DNA from: Tetrahymena thermophila SB210
Lineage: Eukaryota; Ciliophora; Oligohymenophorea; Hymenostomatida; Tetrahymenidae
Reading direction: 5' to 3'
Length of the DNA stretch: 64,000 nt
Assembly (NCBI RefSeq): GCF_000189635.1
Contig: NW_002476519.1
Location: 65,142-129,141, forward strand
Positions 50,299 through 61,307 of the stretch are shown piece after piece. Under the pieces are notes generated by a model. It ran no database searches. It was given only the letters and a program-made list of their open reading frames with translations, and was not told where the DNA came from. The translations under genes were made by a program, and so were the position numbers. Position 1 is the stretch's first letter; every line of letters starts with the position of its first letter.

Positions 50299-53200
50299 TG
50301 CAAATTAAATTAGTGATGAAGATGTATTATGCTTAGGTTCTGCTTTAACAAATTGCACTAATCTCTCTAATTTAGCACTTTATCTTTCGTAAAAACAGTT
50401 TATTTGTATTGGATTATTTATGATAATTTTAGTTATAAAAATGAATTCAAAATAAAAAATTTTTTAATTTTTTTCTTAGCTATTTATTTGATTTATATTT
50501 TCTTTTTCTTTTTCTTTTTTAAATGTGTTTTTTTTTTTCTATATTTCTTAGCTTAAGTCATTTTTTGTTATCAAATTTTGCTTTTATTATTATTAATTAA
50601 TTTTTTATTATTTCATATATTTTCTTCATTTTTTCCTTCAAGCAAACTAAATAATTAATTAATTATATATATTTTTTTTATTATTTAAAAAGTTCTAATA
50701 AAATAGGTGCAATTGGTGCATCAGGCTTAGGTTCTGCATTAGCAAATTGCACTAATATCTCTAATTTGGCACTTTATCTTCAGTAAAAACAGTTTTTTTT
50801 GTTTTGGAACGTGAAATTTTTAGCTGTTAAATTGAATTTAAAACATTAAAACTCTTTTAATACATTTATTAGCTTTTTATTTGATTTATTTTTCCTTTTG
50901 TTTTTAATTGATTTTATGTTTTATTTTTATATCTCTTAATTTAAACTATTTTTTTATTATAAAATTTTGATTTTATTATTATTTGTTAATTAATTTCTTC
51001 CTATTTCATATTTTTTCTTTCTAACTATCTAATAAAATATTTTTTCTTCAATATTTAAAAAGTTTCAATTAAATTGGTGATGAAGGTATATAAGGTTTAG
51101 GTTTTGCTTTTAAAAATTGCATTAATCTCTCTAATTTGACTCTTTATCTTGTGTAAAAACAGTTTATTTGCATTGAATTATTATATTTTTATTTTTAAAT
51201 ATTAATTTAAAATAATAAAACCCTTTTAATATATTTATTAGCTTTTATTTGGTTTATTTTTCTTTTTATTTTTTATTATACTTATATTTTTTTCTATGTT
51301 TCTTAGTTTAAGTCATTTTTTTATTATCAATTATTATTATTCATGTCTTATATTTCATATTTTTTCTTCATTTTTCCCTTCTAACTAACTAACTAACTAA
51401 CTAATTAATTATATATTTTTTTTTTCTTCAACATTTAAAAAGTTCCAATTAGATTGGTGCAATAGGTGCATCAGGCTTAGGTTTTGCTTTAGTAAAGTGC
51501 ACTAATCTCTCTAATTTGACACTTGATCTTACGTAAAAATAGTTTATTTGTTTTGGATTATGAAATTTTTAGTTATAAAAATGAATTTAAAACAATAAAA
51601 CTTTTTTAAAAAAATTTATTAACTTTTTATTTGATTTATTTTTCTTTTTTATTCTACTTTTACCTTCTTAAGGCCAATATAAAAGACGTAATCAGCATTT
51701 TTTTTATCTATCTTTCTTAGTTTAAGTTATTTTTTTATTATCAACTTTTATTAATTAGTTTCTTATTATTTCATATTTTTCCTTTCTAACTAACTAAGTA
51801 ATGATATATTTTTTCTTCAATATTTTAATAGTGGAAATTAAATTGGCGATGAAGGTGCATCAAGCTTAAGTTCTGCTTTAGCAAATTGCACTAATCTCTC
51901 TAATTTGACACTTGATCTTGTGTAAAAATAGTTTATTTTTTTTGGATTGTGATATTTTTAGCTATAAAATGGATTTAAAACAATCAAACTCTTAAATTTG
52001 TTTATTAGCTTTTTATTTTATTTATTTATTTATTTTTCTTTTTTTTATTTTACTTGTGTTTTTTTCTATCTTTCACAGCTTAAATTATTTTTTTTTTTAT
52101 TTTCAACTTTTGCTTTTATTATTATTAATTAATTCACTTCTTATTATTTAATATTTTTTCTCTGGCTTTCCCTTCTAACTAAGTAACTAACTAAATAACT
52201 AATTAATAATATATTATTTCTTCAACATTTAAAAAGTTGCAATTAAATTAATGATAGAATAGAATAGAAATACTCGCACATATAAATGCACTCAGAATAA
52301 ATCTTAAATATATTAGTTTATAATTTTATATATTTTAAGTTATTTTTGTGTTGATTAAGTATATGAATAAACACATTTTATTTATTTATTATTATATATA
52401 TATATATATTTTCTTCTTCTTTTTTGATGTCTATAGTGAACAGAAAATTTTTTTAATTTATAAGAAAAATACTTCTGCTTTAATCACATAGATGAATATT
52501 TTTCATTTATTTTACCTTTATTACTCAATGCCACAAAGAGATACTTTCAAATAAGTGGTTATTATTGATCGTGGCATTGCGTAGAGGTGCGGTCAAGCCA
52601 CAATCCATCACATACACGTAAATTAATGATGAAGGTGCATAAGGCTTAGGTTCTGCTTTAGCAAATTGTGCTTATCTCTCTAATTTGGCACTTAATCTTA
52701 GGTAAAACAAATATATTTGTTTTGTATTAAGAAACTTTTATTTATTCAAATGAATTTAAAGCAATAAAACTCTTTAATTTGTTTATTAGCTCTTTATTTC
52801 GTTTATTTTTATTTTAATTGTGTTTTTTTTTCTATCTTTTTTAATTTAAGCAATTTTTTTATTATCAACTTTTACTTTTATTATTATTAATTAATTCACT
52901 TCTTTCTTATTATTTTATATGTTTTCTTAATTTTTTCCCTTCAAACTAATTAATTAATTTATATATTTGTTTATTGTTATTTAAATAGTGAAAATTAAAT
53001 TGGCTCAATTGGTGCATCAGGCTTAGGTTCTGGTTTAGCAAATTGCACTAACCTCTCTAATTTAGCACTTCATCTTCGGTAAAAAAATTTTATTTGTTTT
53101 GTATTGTGAAATTTTTAGTAATACAAATGAATTTAAAGCTTTATTTCGTTTATTAGCTTTTTATTTTCCTTTTTCTTTTTTATTATCAGCTTTAGCTTTT

Positions 53201-54388
53201 ATTATTCTTAATTAATTCATTTCTTATTATTCCATATTTTTTCTTCATTTTTTTCCTTCGAACTAATTTATTAATTATATATTTTTATTATTTAAATAGG
53301 GATAATTAAATTGGTGATAAAGGTGCATTAAACTTAGGTTCTGCTTTAAAAAATTGCACTAATCTCTCTAATTTGGAACTTTAACTTCAGTAAAAATTTA
53401 TTTGTTTTGGATTGTGATATTTTTAGTTATAAAAATGAATTTTAAGCAATAAAACTCATTTAATTTGTTTATTAGCTTTTTATTTGATTTATATTTATTT
53501 TTTATTATACATGTTTTTTTATCTTAATTTCTTAGTTTACTCATTTATTTATTATCTACTTTTACTTTAATCTTTATTAATTAATTTCTTAATATTTGAT
53601 ATTTTTTCTTCATTTTTCCTAAATTAGCTATATATTTTTTCTTCAATATTTAAAAAGTAAGAATTAAATTGGTGATGAAGGTATATCAGGCTTAGGTTCT
53701 GCATTAGTAAATTACACTAATCTCTCTATTTTGGGACTTTATCTTGTGTAAAAACAGTTTATTTGTTTTGGATAGCTATATTTTTAGTTATAAAAATGAA
53801 TTTATATCAAAAAACTCTTTTAATTTTTTTAATAGCTTTTTATTTGGTTTATTTTTTTTATTAAATTTGTATTTTTTTTTCTCCATCTAACTCAATTTTT
53901 TATTATCAAATTTAGCTTTTTTATTATTAATTAATTTCTTATTATTTCATATTTTTGCTTCATTTTTTGCTTCTAACTAAATATTTATATATTTTTTCTT
54001 CAATATTTAAAAAGTAGCAATTAAAATGGTGATGAAGGTATATAAGGCTTAGGTTTTGCTTTAGCAAAGTGCACTAATCTTTAAAATTTGACACTTTATC
54101 TTGCGTAAAAACTATTTATTTGATTTAGATTTGTGATATTTTTTGTTATTAAATTGAATTTAAGACAATTAAATTCTTTTAATTTATTTATTAGCTTTTA
54201 TTTTATTTATTTTCTTTTTCTTTTTTATTCTGCTAATATTTTTTTATTTGTTAATTTTAATATAATCTTTAATTAAAAAATTATATAATAGAAATGAAAA
54301 CTAAATAAACAAATAGAAAGTAATAAGTAAATGTATTAAATTAAAAAGATTAGTTTTCTTTAAAATAGATTTCCGTTTCTAATGGTGA
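50299..54388 (+). pseudogene. 90-nt-exon LRR gene D, 5'-truncated and interrupted
   Basis: LRR exons lie at 50299-50388, 50693-50782, 51063-51152, 51443-51532, 51832-51921, 52237-52701 (interrupted), 52989-53078, 53300-53389, 53658-53747 and 54015-54104. The terminal exon is 54292-54388. All uninterrupted exons are exactly 90 nt, phase 2 and open. The first and second exons with their promoter block are missing upstream, and the sixth LRR exon carries a 363-bp insertion after AAT GAT. Repeats belong to the older, varied subfamily seen in gene B (NCTNLSNLALYL), and the terminal exon is closest to that of gene E (KLKRLVFFK, then IDFRFQW). It could still be transcribed from an unseen start, with the damaged exon skipped in frame, but I treat it as probably defective. 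Confidence 0.6.
52256..52618 (-). mobile_element. SINE-like insertion in an LRR exon of gene D
   Basis: A 363-bp insertion flanked by a 12-bp target-site duplication TAAATTAATGAT (52244-52255 and 52619-52630). On the minus strand it ends with GAGTGCAT, a few bases, ATGTGCGAGTAT and a TTCTATTCTATTC-type tail. The same 3' motif precedes the tail of the element at 38248-38661. The 5' head differs: it has no B box I can recognise, but contains a GTGGCTTGACCGCACC region able to form a short GTGGC/GCCAC stem. It sits at exactly the same codon position as the other insertion. Confidence 0.75.
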
Positions 54389-55630
54389 TAAACAAGTGGT
54401 TAAAAAATGATGAACAAATATTAAATTTTAGAATAAAAATAAATAATATCTTTTATTATATAATGTTTTGTAATAAGATATACATAAAATATAGATATTT
54501 ATATGGATTTATTATAATTTTTATATTTATAAATATCATATTTATTTTAAATAAATAGCCTATTAAATAAATTTAAATATATTGTGGTTTCATTTAATTA
54601 GGAAACCAACTTGCTCTTTCTTTATTTAGAGTTTTGAAAAAATATTTTAATTAAAAAATAGGAAATTATTTTAGCTAAAAATACTTATAGAAATATGGAT
54701 ATAAATTATTATATTTGTAAAAGGAAGGCAATCTCTCAATTAAATAAATAGATATTTTTATTATGTTTTTAGAAGTAAAAATCAATTTTATAATTTTATA
54801 ATTGCTAGTTTATTTAATTTATATTAAAATAGATAAAATTTATTGTTTGTCTTTGAAAAAATATTTTATTATCATTTTAAACTCAATTCAAATTATACAC
54901 TTTTTTATCTAGTTTTTCAATTAAATTCTTTGAATGTTGTTGATAGTTAAATGAGTGTTTTAATTATTTAAAAAGCGTTTTCCTATATTTATATAAATGA
55001 AAGTTTTTTCTAAATAAAGCTTTTTTATAAAAGAATTAAATTGTTTTATTAACAATTTTTAAGTTATAGTTCATTAATCTTTTGTTTTGGCAGTCATTGA
55101 GAATAACCTTTTTAGAGTTTCTTTTATCATTATGATTATATTGATTATTTTTTAATGTTGGTAAAAAATAAAATTAATTTGATTATTTTAGTCAGTAAAT
55201 GATAATTCATTTTCAGAAATATGGTTTGGAAAAAATTTAAAACATATATTTGAATAAAATTGTATGCTTTATCATGCATTTTTGGGCTTTACGCATGCTA
55301 AATTTAACATACAGATAAGATATATTTTCTTTTAAAACATTACGAATAAAAGACGTTTTTGATAAAAATTTTTTATCCGTTGGTGTAAGAAAACGGAAAC
55401 ATTCTTTATTTGAAATTAATATAAAAATTCTATTTTTAAAAAACAAAAGACTTTGCAATATTTTTCTTTGTCAAATCTCTATGAAAAAAAAGCAAATAAG
55501 CAATTAATTAATTATCCTTTTTGTTGATTGTTTGTTTGTTTGTTTATTATTTGGTTGAGTATTCAATTAATTAATCAATCTAAAATATTGGAAAAAGAAT
55601 TAAAAAACACAAGAAAAACAAATAAATAGA
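54389..55630 (+). promoter_or_regulatory. Upstream region of Grl-like gene 1, duplicated
   Basis: About 1.2 kb between LRR gene D and the Grl gene. It is nearly repeated at 59801-61307, upstream of the second Grl gene, with one extra insertion there. Retained similarity of the stretch nearest the start codons (TTTATCCGTTGGTGT, AATAAATAGAATGAGAG) suits a shared promoter, though recent duplication alone explains it. Confidence 0.45.
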
Positions 55631-57053
55631 ATGAGAGTTATTGCTGCCCTCCTCGTTATTGCACTTGTCTGCCAAAGTGCTATGGCTGTTACTTCCAAGT
55701 CCCAAGCCAAGTTGATGATGGAAAAGATCAACTCTAAGATGGAGAAATCCCCCCTTGGTCGTGCCTTAAAGGGTATGGTCACCATTGCCACCAAGCTAGG
55801 TTATGAATACTAAGATCTCTATGATGCCTTCGCTGCCCTCAAGAATTAATTATTAGAAAACCTTGATAACGAAAATTCCTTATTCGAATACTAATCCGCT
55901 CTTCACAATAATACTGTTTCTCAATTAAACGCTTTAATCAGCAACTACACTAATCAAGTAATAAAAAATACAATTTTAAAAGAAATATCATTTGCGAATA
56001 ATTAAATTCTCATCCAAAAAAATAAAATAAAATGAATAATATTTATAAACTAATAAATTGTTTCTAATTTCACCAACTAACCAAGCAGTAGATTTATTCA
56101 TTGATTGATTATAATATTTTAAATTTTATAAACAGATTAACGATGGTGAAGCTTAATTAAACGACCTATAGAACTCCTTGTAAATCTATTAAGTAAACTT
56201 AGAGAATGCTTAACAAGCTCTCTATTACAACATTGAAACTCGCGATATTTATTAAGAATCTTAAAAGATATTGTAAGCTTATTACGATTTTGCCACCGCT
56301 GAATTCAGCAATGCCGACTAAGTTATCGGAGTCGCTATTGAAAAACTCCAAGAAGCTTAATCGTAAACAAACAATTATATATTTATTCATTTTGATTTTT
56401 TAGCAATTAAATGAAAGGTTATATCAAGCCTTTTGTAATGCATTAATAATTGATTTTTTATAAATAATTATAGTCACTACGACAGTGCTGACCTCGGATC
56501 TTTCTCCTTCGTCTAAATCAAGAACACCTTCGTTTCTTTCGCTTAAAAGATTACTGAAGCCACCAAGGGAATGAAAGCCAAACACTAACTCTTCGTCAAA
56601 CCTGTTGTCTAAGCTATGATGTAAGTTAAGAACAACACCAATTAAACCTCAATCTAAACTGCTATCAATGCTCTCCAATAATTATAAGCTTACTTCCAAA
56701 AGGCCTTCACTGATCTTACCAACGAATTCACTTACAACTACAATTACGTCTAATCCATGCTTAATAGTATCTACTAAATTATCGATATCTTACAAAACGA
56801 AACCATCCCTGAATATGAAAGTGAAATCACCTCTTTAAAATCTCAAATCTAATATGCTGAAGATTTTATCTCACTTGCCAAACAAAACTTAAAAGAAGCT
56901 TAAGACTTACTTTCTGCTGAAAATGAAGCATTTTCAAACGTCCAAGCTAGACACGAAGCTCTCATTATCAGAATCAACGCCGAATACGACCTCGTTACCC
57001 AAGCTGACAGAATCGTTAGAGACGCTCAAAATTAAATTTACATTTCTAACTGA
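55631..57053 (+). CDS. Grl-like secretory granule (mucocyst) protein, copy 1
   Basis: Three exons (55631-55957, 56136-56362, 56474-57053) encode 377 residues. A clear signal peptide, MRVIAALLVIALVCQSAMA, is followed by almost wholly helical, heptad-rich sequence with ADQVIGVAIEKLQEAQ and YDLVTQADRIVR and no membrane segment. Size, signal peptide, acidic coiled coils and strong codon bias fit the granule lattice (Grl) proteins that form the crystalline core of Tetrahymena mucocysts and relate to Paramecium trichocyst matrix proteins. I cannot name the family member. Most of the gene uses GCC, ATC, AAG and CTC codons typical of highly expressed ciliate genes. Parts of exon 2 (about 56165-56290) and of exon 3 (about 56680-56860) instead use AT-rich codons and depart from copy 2, as if relaxed. 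Another secreted coiled-coil protein is the alternative. Confidence 0.72.
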
Positions 57054-57651
57054 TCTATTTGATTTGTTAACTCATTGATTCAAATTATATAATATGATTT
57101 TACTTTGTGTTTAAACATGTATATTTCGTGTTTTATTATGAACGAATGAATGAATGAAAAGTATTGATTTTATCATTAAATGAATACATTGAAATATCTT
57201 TTATATAAATTCTACTTTCTATTTGATTTACTTAAACTTTTCAAACATTTCTTTTTAATAGCTTTTGGTTTCCTGATTAAATGAAAAGACTATATATTCA
57301 ATTTATTAAATTAATTAACTTCTCTAAAGCATCCCTAATTTTTCACCAAAAGCGATCAAAGTTTATAATCTTAAATGTTAATCATCCATCATGTTAAAGA
57401 ATTTGACGGCTACAAATTGCAACCCCTAAATTTTACTATTTTAATTTAAAAAAAAACATTTTTTTTTATTCTTATGGTATCATTAGATAGATATTTATAA
57501 AAAAAGTTTTTCAATAAGATCTTTATTTTTAAAATAAATTTTATTATTCATTATTATTGAAATGTAAAAACTAATTAAAAATTTTATTATATCAAGATCA
57601 AATTTTATATGATGAACTCTAAAATGATAGAAATTTTTTAAAAATAGTTGA
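57054..57651. other. 3' flank of Grl-like gene 1
   Basis: Non-coding. The first 200 bases match the 3' flank of copy 2 at 62731-62940. Copy 2 then has about 310 extra bases before the shared TTTGGTTTCCTGATT. Confidence 0.5.
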
Positions 57652-58734
57652 TTATTAGAGTTTTTTCAAATATGACTAAATAAATAACTGGCCATCTCTA
57701 ATTCCTACTATATATATTTTTAAGTATATGTTTTAAATACAAATATTAAGTTTAAATAATGAATGTTAAATTAATTTTTCTGTGATAATAAATCTCTTCA
57801 TAAAACCAAATATATATATTAATTAATATTTGATAATTAATTAATTATTATATTTATTTATTCTTTTTATCCATTTATAATTAATTAATTAAATTTGATA
57901 AATTGCTATTCTATTTTTGAAAAAATAAATAAATGATTTAATAGATTAAAAAATATAAAAAATTAGAAGAAGTAATTATTAATTTTTTAATTTTTATCAT
58001 TTAAATTTATATAAATTAATAAAAAAAGTTTATGAGGTCTTCATTTTTATCTCATTAGGTTCTCCATATTGATCTCTAGTAATTTTATTAATTAATATTA
58101 TTTTTATTATTATTAATTTTTTTATACATTTAAATTTTAATTTATTTAAATAAATAATTTTTAATATATAAATTATCATCATTATTTATTTATTTATTTA
58201 TTTTTATTAAAACAAAAATTTTTTAGATATTTTAACTTAATTTTCATTTCAATTTTTAATTATTTATGATTCATTTTTTATTATTTGATATTTTTTCTTT
58301 ATTTTTGCTATTAAAACTTACACTTAATAAAAGCAGTTTATTAGTTTTGGATTGTAATATTTTTAATTATAAAAGTTTATTTAAAACACTAAAGATCTTT
58401 TAGTTTATTTGATTTCTTTTTCTTTTTATTATGATTTCTTTTTTTTCATTCTTTGTTAATTTTATTAGTTATTAATTAATCTTATTATTTCATATTTTTT
58501 CTTCATTTTTTCCTTCTAATTAACTAGAGTTAAAACCTATTTAATTTATAAAAGGCGAAATGTAATATATCTTAATAACATAATAAATAAAGCTAAATTA
58601 GCTTAAAACAGCTTTATTTTAGAGTTTTTAGAAAGCTTTAAATTCTCAAAATGTAAAATTTGAAATAATATATAATTTTGTTCTTTTCACATATCATTTT
58701 TTTTTATAAAAATAAATTTTGAAAAATTTTACAA
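57652..58734 (+). repeat. LRR gene 5' block, copy of gene E
   Basis: Third near-identical copy of the 34441-35525 block, with first and second exons and the relic LRR unit. Confidence 0.85.
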
Positions 58735-59800
58735 ATTCTTAAAAATAATATATTTTTATTTTTTATAATAGTTTTATCGATGTATATATATATATAAATT
58801 GGTGATAAAGGTGCATTAAGCTTAGGTTATGCTTTAAAAAATTGCACTAATCTCTCTAATTTGGAACTTTAACTTCAGTAAAAAATTTATTTATTTTGGA
58901 TTGTGATATTTTTAGTTATAAAAATGAATTTAAAGTAATAAAACTCTTTTAATTTGTTTATTAGCTTTTTATTTGATTTATATTTATTTTTTTATCTAAA
59001 TTTCTTAGTTTAAGTCATTTATTTATTTCGACTTTTACTTTAATCATTATTAATTAATTTCTTAATATTTGATATTTTTTCTTCATTTTTCCTAAATTAG
59101 CTATATATTTTTTCTTCAATATTTAAAAAGTAAGAATTAAATTGGTGATGAAGGTATATCAGGCTTAGGTTCTGCATTAGTAAATTACACTAATCTCTCT
59201 ATTTTGGGACTTTATCTTGTGTAAAAACAGTTTATTTGTTTTGGATAGCTATATGTTTAGTTACAAAAATGAATTTATAGCAAAAAACTCTTTTAATTTT
59301 TTTAATAGCTTTTTATTTAGTTTATTTTTTTTATTAAATTTGTATTTTTTTTTCTCCATCTAACTCAATTTTTTATTATCAAATTTAGCTTTTATTATTG
59401 TTAATTAATTTCTTATTATTTCATATTTTTGCTTCATTTTTTGCTTCTAACTAAATATTTATATATTTTTTCTTCAATATTTAAAATGTTGTAATTAAAA
59501 TGGTGATGAAGGTATATAGGCTTAGGTTTTGCTTTAGCAAAGTGCACTAATCTTTAAAATTTGACACTTTATCTTGGGTAAAAACTATTTATTTGATTTA
59601 GATTTGTGATATTTTTTGTTATTAAATTGAATTTAAGACAATTAAATTCTTTTAATTTATTTATTAGCTTTTATTTTATTTATTTTCTTTTTCTTTTTTA
59701 TTCTACTAATATTTTTTATTTATTAATTTTAATATAATCTTTAATTAAAAAATTATATAATAGAAATGAAAACTAAATAAACGAATAGAAAGTAATATGA
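57933..59800 (+). pseudogene. Chimeric LRR pseudogene E
   Basis: Exon 1 57933-57971 (MIQQIKKYKKLEE) and exon 2 58029-58078 are intact and of the gene A/C type. The LRR part has only three units, closest to the last three of gene D, at about 58795-58877, 59131-59220 and 59489-59577. Four defects are visible. The first LRR exon has lost its acceptor and left end to a (TA)n tract at the junction. The third has TG in place of the acceptor AG. That exon is 89 nt, one base short, which shifts the frame. The terminal exon (from 59764) meets an early TGA at 59798-59800, where gene D reads on. The gene joins an A/C-type 5' end to D-type 3' exons and is unlikely to make a full protein. Confidence 0.8.
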
Positions 59801-61307
59801 AAATGTCTTAAATTAAAAAGATTAGTTTTCTTTAAAATAGATTTCCGTTTCTAATGGTGATAAACAAGTGGTTAAAAAAGGATGAATAAATATTAAATTT
59901 TAGAATAACAATAAATAATATCTTTTATTATATAATGTTTTGTAATAAGAAAAACCTAAAATATAGATATTTATATGGATTTATTATAATTTTTATATTT
60001 ATAAATATCATATTTATTATAAATAAATAGCTTATTAAATAAATTTAAATATATTGTGGTTTCATTTAATCAGGAAACCAACCAACTTGCTATTTTTTCA
60101 TTTAGAGTTTTGAATTGAAAAAAATTAAAATTATTAATATTATTAATTAAATTCTATTATAAAATTATTTATCTTTATATAAATAATATTCAAAGGCATC
60201 AACCATTCAAAAAAATAGTGATCTCAATTCACCAAATTTTTGAATGGCATTTTGCTATATTATCATCAAAATTATTTTAAATATAAAAATTAAATTTTAA
60301 ATAAATATTATTAATATTTAAAAATAGGAAATTATTTTAGCTAAAAATACATTTAGTAATATGGATATAAATTATTACATTTGTAAAAGAAAGGGAATCT
60401 CTTAATTAAATAAACAGATATTTGTAATATGTTTTTAGAAGAAAAATCGATTTTATAATTTTATAATTGCTAGTTTATTTAATTTATATTAAAATAGATA
60501 AAATTTATTGTTTGTCTTTGAAAAAATATTTTATTATCATTTTAAACTCAATTCAAATTATACACTTTTTTATCTAGTTTTTCAATTAAATTCTTTGAAT
60601 GTTGTTGATAGTGAAATGAGTGTTTTAATTATTTAAAAAGCAAATTCCTATATATATATAAATGAAAGTTTTTTCTAAATAAAGCTTTTTTATAAAAGAA
60701 TTAAATTGTTTTATTAACAATTTTTAAGTTATAGTTCATTAATCTTTTGTTTTGGCAGTTATTGAGAATAACATTTTTAGAGTTTCTTTTATCATTATGA
60801 TTATATTGATTATTTTTTAATGTTGGTAAAAAATAAAATTAATTTGATTATTTTGGTCAGTAAATGATAATTCATTTTCAGAAATATGGATATAATTTTA
60901 AATGTGGGAGTTTGGAAAAAAATTTAAGACAAATATTTGAATAAAATTTGATACTTTATCATGCATTTTTTGGCTTTGTGCGTGCTAAATTTAACATACA
61001 TATAAGATATATTTTCTTTTAAAACATAATGAATAAAAGACGTTTTTGATAAAATTTTTTATCCGTTGGTGTGAGAAAACGGAAATATTCTTTCTTTGAA
61101 ATTAATATAATAATTCTGTTTTTAAAAAACAAAAGACTTTGCAATTTTTTCTTTATCAAATCTCTATGAAAATAAGCAAATAAGCTATTAATTAATTAAT
61201 TATGTTTTTTGTTTATTTGTTTTTTTGTTTTTTGATTATTCAATTAATTAATCAATCTAAAAGATAGGAAAAAGTATTAAAAAACACAAGAAAAATAAAT
61301 AAATAGA
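59801..61307 (+). promoter_or_regulatory. Upstream region of Grl-like gene 2, duplicated
   Basis: Copy of 54389-55630 with an insertion of roughly 190 bases at about 60120-60310. Otherwise it is closely similar up to the start codon. Confidence 0.45.
60203..60247. repeat. Hairpin-forming inverted repeat inside a copy-specific insertion
   Basis: CCATTCAAAAA at the left pairs with TTTTTGAATGG at the right, with GTGA/TCAC pairing further in and a loop of about 7 nt. It lies in the extra sequence present upstream of Grl gene 2 but absent upstream of gene 1, so it may be part of a small mobile element. Confidence 0.6.

Noticed and set aside
34441..54388. Regularly spaced direct repeats resembling a CRISPR-like or satellite array
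   Set aside because: Units are exon plus intron with phase-consistent splice signals and LRR coding content in a eukaryotic genome; there are no short palindromic repeats with unique spacers.
55600..55794. Antisense open frames over the Grl-like first exons (also 61277-61471)
   Set aside because: They are shadows of the biased codons of exon 1 on the other strand; the sense frame has a signal peptide and continues across conserved introns.
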